Origin: Toxonevra muliebris
Taxonomy: Eukaryota > Arthropoda > Insecta > Diptera > Pallopteridae
Assembly: GCA_963691655.1 (NCBI GenBank)
Contig: OY829329.1
Location: 59,843,408 to 59,907,407 of the forward strand
Direction: 5' to 3'
Length of the DNA: 64,000 nucleotides
Below the pieces are notes generated by a model. That model was not told the origin of the DNA, searched no databases, and saw nothing but the letters and a program-made list of their open reading frames with translations. Shown in pieces: positions 13,738-23,196 of this stretch (position 1 is its first letter; every line of letters begins with the position of its first letter). Both the position numbers and the translations under genes were made by a program.

Positions 13738-14217
13738 TACTTTGTATGTTTTCAAACCTGCATTGGCTTTAACTGTTCGCACTAAATAGTCAGAGCACTA
13801 GGCTAACCGGGCAGCTTTTCTACCAGATGTGTTTGGAGATCCTTTCAATATTCTTTTTTTTTTTTATTGGCTTTCCCAATATCATGTGGTCCTTGTTTTC
13901 TTCCCGAACCAGGTTTCTATCGATGGTCAAATTCTCCTGAAACTGTTTAATAACATTGGAAACAGACCTTTAATTCTTTGGCCAATTTTTTGTAGGATCA
14001 ATTTGGATTTTTTTTTAATTTTTAATAATTTTAAGTAAGACGTACTTCTTTTTCTTTACTCATTTTAGTCAAACTCACAATAAAGCTACATGTTTGTCAT
14101 TAAAAATGTTAACTGACATATTTTTCAAAGATAACTAGATCAAAGAAATTTTTAAATTTTACACCCAAAAAAATTATTTGGTAAAACATGTGTTAAGATT
14201 TTTTCAATCGCACTCCT

Positions 14218-14820
14218 TATTAGCAAATCATCTATATTTCTTGATGGCTGTCTTCATTACCGAGCCCATAAGTATATGATTATATCAATCATTCATAAAT
14301 TGTCTTAAGCTTTAAACTCTAAATTTTCCTCAGTATTCTAATCAGTATTCCCTGGAGAAGATTTCAGTTAACTGAGTTGAAGGTAGTTGTATATACTTAG
14401 TTATTTAATTGACAAGTAAAACTGAATACTAATTACATCCTTTCCACTTCGGGGAAACATAAATGTAGCCGGCCCTTAATAGTGTCTAAGTGTCTCAAGT
14501 ATATTAATGTGATAAGTATACGAATGTGGTTTACGAAATACTTCACTTTGATTCATTTTCGAATGATTTACATGCACCACCTATCGCTAGAAAATCGAGA
14601 AGTTTCCGAGGTGGTGCAAAGGGAGAGAGGTCAATTATATTCATATGTTTTAAAATTTTACAAACTTTAAAATATAAAGTGAAATTTATTGTTTTTTTTT
14701 TTTTTTTTTTGTATACTATGCACATTAAAACTAGCTGTTAATTTTTCAAAGTCTTGACTGCTTGTTACATGTTTTAGTTTCATTTGAAGTAATGTATAAA
14801 CAGACATAAAGAACTATATA
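14218..14820. other. noncoding spacer between two elements
   Basis: AT-rich sequence with a poly-T run at about 14693-14710. No recognisable gene. It separates the DD37E element from the DD41D mariner. Confidence 0.6.
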
Positions 14821-15571
14821 AAGAGTTTTCCATTAGGGACATAACAATTTCGTATCTTTATATGAACGCACCTTTAAACTTTTTTAATGAACTGTCAATG
14901 TCAAAATGTTAGTTAAAGTCAAAATTTTTATCATGGTTAAGTTCACGAACCAGCAACGTTTGCAATTTATTACAAATTACTTCCGAAATTCTGAGTCGGT
15001 GGTCGCCACTTTAAGAGCGCTTACTCTAATTTTCGGCCGTAATACCGTCATGTTACCGTCAATGGAAAGGGCTATCGTGTTGGAAGATTATTTGTGGCCA
15101 GAATTGGATGCATTTGATATCAACGATATGTGGTTTCAACAAGACGGTGCCACTAGCCACACAGCACGCGTCACAATCGATTTATTGAAAGGCAAATTCG
15201 GTTAACGTATTATCTCGAGAAATGGTTCGGTGGAATGGCCGTGTCGTTCATGCGATCTAACGCCATTGGATTTCTTTTTATGAGGCTATATCAAATCACT
15301 GGTATATGTCAAGAAGCCAGCAACTTTAGACGAGCTCAAAGACAATATCAAACGCGAAATTGCCAACGTTCCGGTCGAAATGTGTGCGAGAGTGGTGGAA
15401 AGTTGGGTCCAAGGAATCGATCGTTATAAATGGGCTCGTGGTGATCATATGACCAAAATCGAATTTCAGTCATAAAATGTAACACTTGCACAATAAATTT
15501 GAACTCAATATCTCAAAAAATTCTGTGTTTTATTAATAGATAAAATTGTTATGTCGTTAATAGAAAACACT
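14821..15571 (+). mobile_element. DD41D (rosa-type) mariner, internally deleted, copy A
   Basis: Ends: AAGAGTTTTCCATTAGGGAC at 14821 and the complement of AAGTGTTTTCTATTAACGAC at 15571, each followed inward by ATAACAATTT and each flanked by TA. The 751 bp length is about 0.55 kb short of a full mariner. A second copy with the same ends and same internal junction is at 58533-59270 in opposite orientation. Confidence 0.88.
14933..15475 (+). pseudogene. DD41D mariner transposase, deleted and broken
   Basis: The N-terminus reads MVKFTNQQRL with the start of the helix-turn-helix, then jumps at 15036-15060 to the catalytic core: YLWPELDAFDINDMWFQQDG, then SCDLTPLDFFL. There are 41 residues between the second and third Asp, the signature of the DD41D lineage described from a tephritid (Ceratitis rosa). 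About 165 residues with the first Asp are missing, and reading through the junction needs a frame change. Further damage: a TAA after GKFG (15202-15204) and a TGA in FFLWGY (15281-15283). The end is KIEFQS then TAA. Confidence 0.87.
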
Positions 15572-15598
15572 TAATGTTGTCATCACAACAACAGTGTA

Positions 15599-15816
15599 TA
15601 TAGAGACGACCGTCTGATTTACCCCTAGTTTGGTAGTTTTCTTTCAATATCACTATTCAGTGCAGATATTTGGAATCAAATCTGTAATTCTGGGTTATGA
15701 TTTCAAATATTAGTAGCTTATATAGGATATTGAAAGATTAAGAACTATCACTAAGCATCACTGATGAGGAATCACGGCGGATTCCGAAACGGCCGTCTGA
15801 TTTTCCCGTCTCTATA
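15599..15816. repeat. short inverted-repeat element beside the mariner
   Basis: TATAGAGACG at 15599-15608 is the exact complement of CGTCTCTATA at 15807-15816. Inside each end lies GACCGTCTGATTT / GGCCGTCTGATTT in direct orientation. It lies only 26 bp beyond the TA of the DD41D copy. No coding content; nature unknown. Confidence 0.45.
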
Positions 15817-16960
15817 AAGTGAAATTTTTTTAGGTCATTGAGTTAATTTAAGTGTAAAAAAATGAAATCCATGGAACATTCAACATGATACAACATGTGT
15901 GCACACTTGGTTTTAACAAATGTGAGCGAACCTCAAGAGGCATTTTCGCATATTTTGTATAACGAAAGAAAAAGTTTAAACATTTGAATTTTCCACGCAC
16001 ATTCGTTCAAATTATTTACTAGGTTAAACGCACAAATCTACTCGTAATACAACTTGAATTCAAGCACATGTTTCATCACACATGTTGTATTGTCTATTCT
16101 CTACTTTACTCTCTATGTATAGAAATTTATTTTGTGCGATCATTAATATATCATACATATATAAATGCTCTAAAAATTCTATAATTGTTGAGATTCGTTT
16201 TAATTTAGACTCAAGTAAAAATGTCTTTTTTAACTAACGCATACATATACATAAAAGTTGAGCAATAAATTTTATCTCTACTCACATTATTACAACTTCA
16301 CATATAAGTTATTGGTATATAAACCGAACTTTTTTCATTTAGATCCAATGATACAATGAGATCTATCTAACAAGACTATCAGATCAGATTTTCTAAGTGT
16401 TTTTATAGATAATAATGTCTGACTAATATTTATTTACTACCAATTCTGTCATCGCCTGTTTGAGCTCATCTGCTTGGACCCATCTTTTTGAGATAATGTT
16501 GTCTATCTTCAAATAAAACGTGTGCTCTGCTTTGGAATAGGCCCTGCGATTGATTAAACGTGAGCCATACTATAGAAATGGGATCTCCAAAAAAAAAAAA
16601 TTAGTAGAAATAGTGACTGCGACAGAATATATACTACAAGTATATTATGTTTCTTATTATGCTGAGCTTTTTTTAGTATAGATGAGCGTTAACACTATAT
16701 TCAATCAACACTACTGAGAGACTGAGTTTTCATCCAGACTAACTGCGTTCACAGTCATGATTGCATCTGTAGGAGTCAAAGTATATATTGCAGTGGAGGA
16801 AATAGTTTTCAAAGTAAAGGGACTTAAGGTAGTTAGATTTAACCAATTCTGTCAACCAAACGACTAATGTCCCATATAACAGAATAGGAAGGACAAATAA
16901 ATTTTAAGAATATAGCATAGGTTACGATTTTGAGTATGATTATCTAACTTTTGCCATATC
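15817..16960. other. AT-rich noncoding stretch
   Basis: I see no gene, repeat array or RNA here. Open frames are short and have no recognisable motif. Confidence 0.55.
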
Positions 16961-17092
16961 CACTAGCGAGCCTTAGGTTTAAACCTAAACTCACTTTTCG
17001 ACTTTTTTCAGACATTTTAATCGTTGATCAAGAAAAAATATTAAGGAAAAAAATAACCCATCCTCCCAACCTCTCATTTCGATCTGCTAGTG
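16961..17092. mobile_element. short CACTAGC-ended MITE, copy 2
   Basis: CACTAGCGAG at 16961 and GCTAGTG at 17086-17092 form the inverted ends. The interior phrase CATTTTAATCGTTGATC resembles CATTTTGATCGTTG in the copy at 11759-11918. TTTGCC precedes and GGCAAA follows, so the palindrome extends slightly beyond. Confidence 0.5.
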
Positions 17093-18527
17093 GGCAAATC
17101 CTATTCAAGGTGAGCAAATATTTCACACATTGCTAAAAGTTTATATATTAATATATATAGATTCCTATGGATTCTTCAAGGATCATAGTGCTAAATTCTT
17201 TCCACGATTTTCTATAGAACGACAAGCATTTTATTTCCTTACAGGATTTTTTTCTCTTCCATGTTGGCGCAGCTTGTATCTCCTGAGCTGTGTCTGTGGG
17301 TTCGTTTTTTAGCCAATACCTGTTCTAGCAGTATCGTCACTCAGTATTCGCAGAGTAACCTCGATCCACCACAATTCATTATCCATAATGTGTCTGCTTT
17401 TCATTTATGTGTGACTATATTTCTGGAATGCTCAAAAAAAACCCGAAAAAGAGAGAGACAACAAATACCTGTATACGACTCTAGGAAATCGAAACTTGTC
17501 TACGAAGTTATGCAGGAGCGAGCCTGGTAGAAAATAGATTTGAATGGAAATAATTCATTGTGCGAAAGCTGGGGCAAGTTTTTTGTAATTTTTCTGTAAT
17601 TTTCTGCAAACGTGGATGTTTTCTTGGTAACCTGGCAGTGGTGAATCTACGAGGCAGGTTCAACAAATTTTCTTTTTTCACACTAATTAAATCGACAATA
17701 TCATTATTATTTTACTAAGTATATTCCAACAAGTTTTTTTTAAGTTCCAGACAAACTTTTACTATGTAAAACGCACATTCATGTTAGTAGCGCACATATT
17801 TTTTTAGCATAGCAATATCAAATTTAATCCTTTAAAATAGCTGAAAATCTATCAAAAGCTTTTCGACTCAGAGGTATGAAGGTGTATGTATGCATTACGA
17901 AACTTATAATAAGATAAAAATTAATGAAGCACGATAGTGAAATTGATAACATTTTAAATGCGGCAATCGTGCTTGCTGCAGGATATACACACCTATAACG
18001 AAATACTAGGAATTTTATGTATTACTAGTTGGTATTGTACTTACTTAATATTACTAAAGCATTACGCCTAAAAGTAGGCTTCAAATAGCTATGTATGTAC
18101 TTGTACTCTATATATATACGATATAATTTGAAAACATTTTCAACTCTAAAATAAAAATAAAAACAAAGAAGAAAAGTACAAAGTGAACATGAAGGGGAAA
18201 AGAACAACAACTTCCGTTTCATGCACATAAACATATTGCGTTAAACTACTACATATATACACATACACACACACACACACACAAACACGCAGCCATAGAA
18301 ACATGCAAACATAGAAAAAAGAGCCTGAAGCGGAAATAAAACGCGCATAGAAGGAAGTCAAACAAGTGAAAGAAAGATGAAAAGGAAGAAGCTAAAGTAA
18401 AAGTAGAGGAATAATAGCAACAACAACAAACGATGAATTCTGTGGAAAACGCAGCAAATAACAAATTCAGAAAGGAAATGAAACGCAAGTGAAAATTGAG
18501 GGCAGTTGTGTTGAAGATGTTGGCTAT

Positions 18528-18549
18528 GATGATGATGATGATGATGATG
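18528..18549 (+). repeat. (GAT)n microsatellite
   Basis: Seven uninterrupted GAT units, followed by GTTGCTGCTAAC and more CAA triplets. Confidence 0.85.
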
Positions 18550-19046
18550 TTGCTGCTAACAATAACAACAACATTAATGTTGATGTTGTTTGGCAACGAA
18601 ACAGCAACAATAACAACGACAACTATAGGGGTATTAGGTAGTCATTGTTGTTGTTGTTTTTGCTGCTGCTGATATAGCTGTACTTGAGTTGGTGCTTATG
18701 TTACTGCCACTGCGTTATACGATGCTGATCGTATCCCTTTTGGCAATTGTATGCACACGCACTAACCAATACCATTAAAAGTTTTATTTTTTCTACTTCT
18801 TCTACTACTTCTTTATGGCATGCACACAAAAACACACATACACACGCGTATATGTATAAGCAATAACAACAACAACAACGACAAAAGATGAAGTAGAAAC
18901 AGAGTGGTGGTGAAGAAGAAAATAGTGTGATGGTGAAGAGGGTCATGGGAAGAGGCTGGTAGCGCATGCTAGGAAGTAAGAGCTTACCAGCAGCAATAGC
19001 AACAACAACTACTACTACAACAAAAAAGCATTTCACTTTGCTGTTC

Positions 19047-19071
19047 TTTTTTTTTTTTTTTTTTTTTTTTT
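19047..19071 (+). repeat. poly-T tract
   Basis: Twenty-five consecutive T residues, one of the longest homopolymers in the window. Confidence 0.9.
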
Positions 19072-19184
19072 GACAAAAAACTTTTTAGGCTTTTTTTTCC
19101 TTTCAAAAATTTTCGGTTTCGGTTGGGAAAATTGCGTTACATAGTGCAGAAAAGTTGTAAGGATGAAAAGATAGAATAAAAAAC

Positions 19185-19275
19185 CAGAGAGAAGAAAAAG
19201 CAGGAGAGGAAAAAGAAGAAGAGAGAGAAGAAGGGAAGAGGGAGTGAGAAGTGAGAAGAAAAGTGAAACGAGGAG
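19185..19275 (+). repeat. purine-rich (GA) tract
   Basis: About 90 bases nearly all A or G on the plus strand, in AGAGAGAAGAAG-type units. Confidence 0.75.
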
Positions 19276-21069
19276 TAAGTGAATGGAATGTGTATAGAAT
19301 AGGCATTTTTCGTTTGCAGTTTTGCTATTGAAGTACCTACCTATGTATGTATGTATAAGAAAAAAGTTGAACCTGTATTCTCACACACATAAACATCCGC
19401 ATATATGTATGTATAGAATGTTTTAAGGATGCATGCCATGGCGATAACTTTGAGTGGGCATACATTTTTTTTTTTGTTATTTTTGTTGGTATAGCATACT
19501 TGATGCCACTGATGTTGCTGCCGTTGATGAAAGGACATACCACATGCGAACTAAAATTTGCTTGTGTGAATGTGTGCAAGTATGGTATTTGATATATATA
19601 ACAAAAGACCAAAAAAAAAGTATAGCCTACAATTTAACAAGTGGGTTAATTCATTCCAGTGCGCACACATACATAAAAACGCTCACAAATAAAGTTCACA
19701 TTATACATACATATGCAGCATATACGGGTTGCTTTATACTTACTCAGCTTTCTTAACCATCGATATATGAGTATGTGTGTACTACTGTCTTTTTCTCTAT
19801 CAACTGCAAATTTTTTAAAACTAACTTAAAAAAGGCATTATATTCATATGTGTGCATATGTGTTTTTTATTTTTGCTGTATTTTTGTGCACCCGCATACC
19901 TTTTTTCTGTTGGTAAAATATTTTTATAGAAAGTTCTTGGCATTGACGAAATACTTTTACAGAAGTTTAGTTTGAATAGTGGACTTTATACTGAGTTTTA
20001 AGCCTTTTTGTTCTACATAAAACAAGTATGTGCCTACAAATGTATTTGTGCATGAATTTACTATATAAAAAAATGTAGTTTTAACTATCTACATGTATAT
20101 ACCTATATATGCACGTTAGGGTGGCTCTTAGCCATAGGTCTTTTCAAAAAGTAAAAATGTTGCTACTCCTTTGCACTAATCTGGTTCCAGTTAAGAAAAA
20201 ACCGGGTTGTGCAAAACTTTAGCTCCATTGGACAACGTCTAGGCGACCCTCAAACGCCTTGAAGTAGAAACATTGTATACACAACTATTAACTCAGTTGA
20301 AAAGCGGTATAGTCTTCCCTATCTTAACCATTTTCTTGTTTCTTCTCAGAGAAATTTATTTGGACACATCCAGGAAACTGTGTGAAAACCGATTCCACAA
20401 TTCCTGAAACAACATTAAAAAAATAAATGCCCACAATTTCTATAGGAGAAACGTATTTTTATTTACAAGAATAATATTTCTAGAGTTAGTTGTAAATTTC
20501 ACAAGAATTTCAACGAAATTCACTTGAAATGCCGAAAGTAACTCAGCAACCCTCAAACACATATTTTTTTAATTTTGCATTTTATTTTCATAATAGCTGC
20601 TCTTGCAATATCTCTGTGGTAAAAATGAAAAACAGCATAACTGGAGTTCGGATGGAAAATAGTTTATCACATAGCCGAAGACCATAGTAGTCAGTGTCAC
20701 TGCATAATATTTTATATATACAATTTTATTATATGTATAAACTTTTTAAAATAAAAAATAAAAACAAATTTTATCGCATATTTTTGAGTAATAATTTGCA
20801 CAATTATATATCGTTTTAAGAATGATCTTTAATTTGAAGATAAAGTCGTTTGAAAGAATAGCTGCGTTTTATTCGCCACTTGCTTTTAGTTATGCATAAC
20901 TAGCAGCGATAATTGTATGGGAAAACAACAACAAAGCCGCAGAGATTACAGCACGCAATTATTCTTGTACTACAAACTTATAATCAGTCAAGAACGAAAT
21001 TCGGTCCTCAATGAAATAACTTTTTTGGCGTGTGGCCACCTAAATTTGAAATTCAAAATTTCACCAAAA

Positions 21070-21285
21070 TTCACTCTCGTGTATTCGCACTATAAGAAAG
21101 AATTTAGTAGCAGTTGCGTATTTTTCTTGGTCTTCGGCAACGATTTGTGGAACAAATTGTTTCTCAGCTTCCTTTTTTGTGAAAATCTTATTGTATTCCT
21201 GAATGAGTTTCACATTTTTTTCTGCAACGTCATCGAAAACAACTTTCTTCTCAAGTTTTTCAATCCATTTTTGTAACCTGGATCA
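21070..21285 (-). pseudogene. unrecognised transposon protein remnant
   Basis: An open minus-strand stretch of about 70 codons inside the long-TIR element. It is lysine/glutamate-rich and helical in character, with blocks VAEKNVKLIQEYNKIFTKKE and AEKQFVPQIVAEDQEKY, ending at a TGA. A further in-frame-looking minus-strand piece lies at about 22650-22740 on the other side of the nested insertion (AAEYLAPQTKVLLLFDENVP). Neither matches a family I can name with confidence. They may be parts of the element's own protein, interrupted by stops and by the nested insertion. Confidence 0.4.
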
Positions 21286-21433
21286 TCTTTCCATGTTGAA
21301 AGTTCTTTGTTAAAGAAATCGGTGCTGATAGAAAATTTCGCAAAGAACATTTTTGTACCGGGAGTTCCAAAAGACGAAAACTCGATGTTTATAACGACAA
21401 GAAATGAAAATTTTGTAGCCTGCTTCCAATATA

Positions 21434-22643
21434 AAGTATGGTCACGAAATAATTTTTACAAAGTCATCGCTACATTATTTCTATATTTCTAAAAATGAAA
21501 AAAAAAACCAACTATAAAGATTTTTTTTTTTTAATTTTATTTATTTTCAGATAACGCAAAAGATTTTATTCAACCATAGGTGTTTTAGCGAATCCACGCA
21601 CTTTTTTTTTAAGACCTTCCATTAGGTTTTTGACACATTGTTTGTAGCTTTCTGCCACTTTTTTGAAAAGTATGATATATTTTTCAATCGGCCGCACTTC
21701 GGAGCAGTTGGGCGGATTGAACTGCTTTGGTACGAAGTTGATGTAGTTGTTTTTATACCATGCCAACTCAGGCCAAAATATAGCTGGAACTGTATGCTTT
21801 TTATAAAAAGGCAGCAAAACCCGATTGAGGCACATATCAATTCTAAATTCTGGAATTTATGGTACTAGATGTTATAAACGGTTTTGTCTTAAGGCCACAG
21901 GAACATATAGCTTGCCACACCATAAATTTTTTGGGAAATTTTTCAGTTTTTTGATGCTTAAGAATTTTCTTTACACCTCCTTTGGTGTATGCAAAATATA
22001 TTTTTTTCCGGGTAATTGTGAAAAATCTGCTTTTACATAAGTTTCGTCATCAATAATGAGGCAATCTCTATAGCCGCTTAAGAGTTTGTCATGCAATTTA
22101 CGTGCTCTTGATTTTGCTTTTTCGTTACTTAAATCATTGCGATTCGGCACTTTTTGTACTTTATACGAATGAAATTTTTGTCGGACTTTAATTTTATGTG
22201 CGAAAGATTTCGATATGTTAAATTATTTGCAATATCCCGTTCTGATTGGTTTGGTTGCTGTTTCCACCACTTCACTACTTTCTTCACTAAATTTGGATCT
22301 TGAAATCGAGTTTTTCTACCACCATCTTTCTTTTGTGTGATATTTTTATCTTTTAAAAATTTAAAACCACGTTTCTAGCAGTCGCTCTTGAGACATGAGC
22401 GCGTCGTGCAATTTCAGCATATGAAAGTGCGTTGTTTTCCGAATAAATGTCAATTATTGATTCTTGAGTTTTTTCTTTTTTCGACGCCATACTGTTACCC
22501 GCACTTGTCAAGAAACAAATTTGTACTAGTGACTAGATCTACACACTTTAAACTTTTGACTGCAAGCTTTACTTAACTGTAAATTTACCGTCAGCTGAAA
22601 TGCAGCACTTTGCTTTTGTAAAAATTATTTCGTGACCATGCTT
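21434..22643 (-). mobile_element. Tc1/mariner DD37E element, copy B, nested
   Basis: The terminal inverted repeats are long and nearly perfect: AAGTATGGTCACGAAATAAT at 21434 and the complement of AAGCATGGTCACGAAATAAT ending at 22643. Each is flanked by TA. At 1210 bp it is close to full length. Its TIRs differ from those of the DD37E copies at 12.2 and 54.3 kb, so it is a different subfamily. It sits inside the long-TIR element at 20117-23188. Confidence 0.9.
21566..22490 (-). pseudogene. DD37E Tc1/mariner transposase, broken (copy B)
   Basis: Starts MASKKEKTQESI at 22490 with a helix-turn-helix block (YAEIARRAHVSRATARNVV). Downstream are DDETYVKADFSQLPG with the first catalytic Asp and KKFMVWQAICSCG. 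The C-terminal part is a 89-codon open frame (21566-21835) with FWPELAWYKNN, NPPNCSEVRPIEKY and MEGLKKKVRGFA. The second catalytic Asp position reads Glu (WPEL), and a few residues after it are deleted. A TAA follows the helix-turn-helix block (ARNVVLNF), and frame changes are needed around 21990 and 21850. Dead copy, but the overall structure is well preserved. Confidence 0.88.
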
Positions 22644-23196
22644 TAATTTAAACTTTATTTGTCTCCATCGCTGTTGGAACATTTTCATCAAATAATAATA
22701 GAACCTTAGTTTGGGGAGCTAAGTACTCCGCAGCACCTTTCTGATTTCTCGATCAATATCCTGATAACTTTTCAATTGATTCATGAACAAAAACTGATGA
22801 TAAGGTGCTTTAATTCCATCTAGTGACAGAAACCAGGCTCAAATGCACACCCAAGCAAGAAAAATACAAATTCTTTTTAAGAGTTCTTCGCCTTATGAGA
22901 TATCTGAAACTGGTCTTGAGAAAGGTATATGTTGAACACGTAAATCATTGTTAAATCTAACTCTGGCTGTTCATATTGGTGTTGTTTTTTCATGGAAAGA
23001 TGTTGAAATTGATTTATCTGAAAAAATGTTTTTCCGGGCGACAATGTACAACTTCATGGTCGATGAGGGCCTCCTCGCAGTTGTCCGATTGAGCTCAAAT
23101 TTTGCACAGATTGTTTCTTTATTGATTGAAACAAGATAGGGGTCTGGGAGCTAAACATTTAGAAAGTTGAAATATAAGGGCCACCCTAATGCACAT

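Larger units (their letters stand above)
12353..14063 (-). pseudogene. DD37E Tc1/mariner transposase, broken
   Basis: Cut-and-paste transposase relic, related to the ITmD37E family. Visible pieces in order on the minus strand: a helix-turn-helix N-terminus beginning near 14063 (ATG AGT AAA GAA AAA), then the nested mariner, then the first catalytic aspartate in MDDETYV, then WPNLASCHY, and the third acidic residue in RPVERYW. From the second catalytic position to the glutamate there are 37 residues, which gives the DD37E class. The second catalytic Asp is replaced by Asn (AAT codon). There are also frameshifts near 14030 and near 12850, so the gene is dead even without the insertion. Confidence 0.85.
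12219..14217 (-). mobile_element. Tc1/mariner DD37E element, copy A, with nested mariner
   Basis: Terminal inverted repeats match across the element: left AGAAGTGAGATCGAAAAAAA at 12219-12238 against right TTGAAAAAATCTTAAC complement (14192-14217). The same end, AGGAGTGAGATCG preceded by TA, starts the related copy at 54305. The transposase relic inside reads on the minus strand. A 703 bp mariner has inserted into it at 13035-13737, so the original element was about 1.3 kb, the usual size for this superfamily. Confidence 0.85.
17093..20116. other. noncoding island, low complexity
   Basis: 17.1-18.0 kb is AT-rich without features. 18.0-19.8 kb is a low-complexity island with CA, GAT, CAA and CTG repeats, a 25 bp poly-T and a GA-rich tract. 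Long minus-strand frames here (about 18249-18596 and 18701-19036) are artefacts of triplet repeats. Confidence 0.65.
20117..23188. mobile_element. 3.07 kb long-TIR DNA transposon, unclassified (hAT-like ends)
   Basis: The ends are TAGGGTGGCTCTTA at 20117 and the complement of TAGGGTGGCCCTTA ending at 23188. The inverted repeats continue for about 150 bp: TGTGCAAAACTTTAGCTC (about 20205) on the left has a near match in complement at about 23090-23110. Flanking 8 bp are ATGCACGT (20109-20116) and ATGCACAT (23189-23196), a target duplication with one mismatch. An 8 bp duplication with TAGGG ends fits hAT elements, although such long TIRs are unusual for that group. The interior holds decayed minus-strand coding remnants and a nested 1.21 kb DD37E element. 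Confidence 0.8.

Noticed and set aside
20917..21276. 119-codon plus-strand frame
   Set aside because: It lies antisense to a better minus-strand coding remnant of the long-TIR element.
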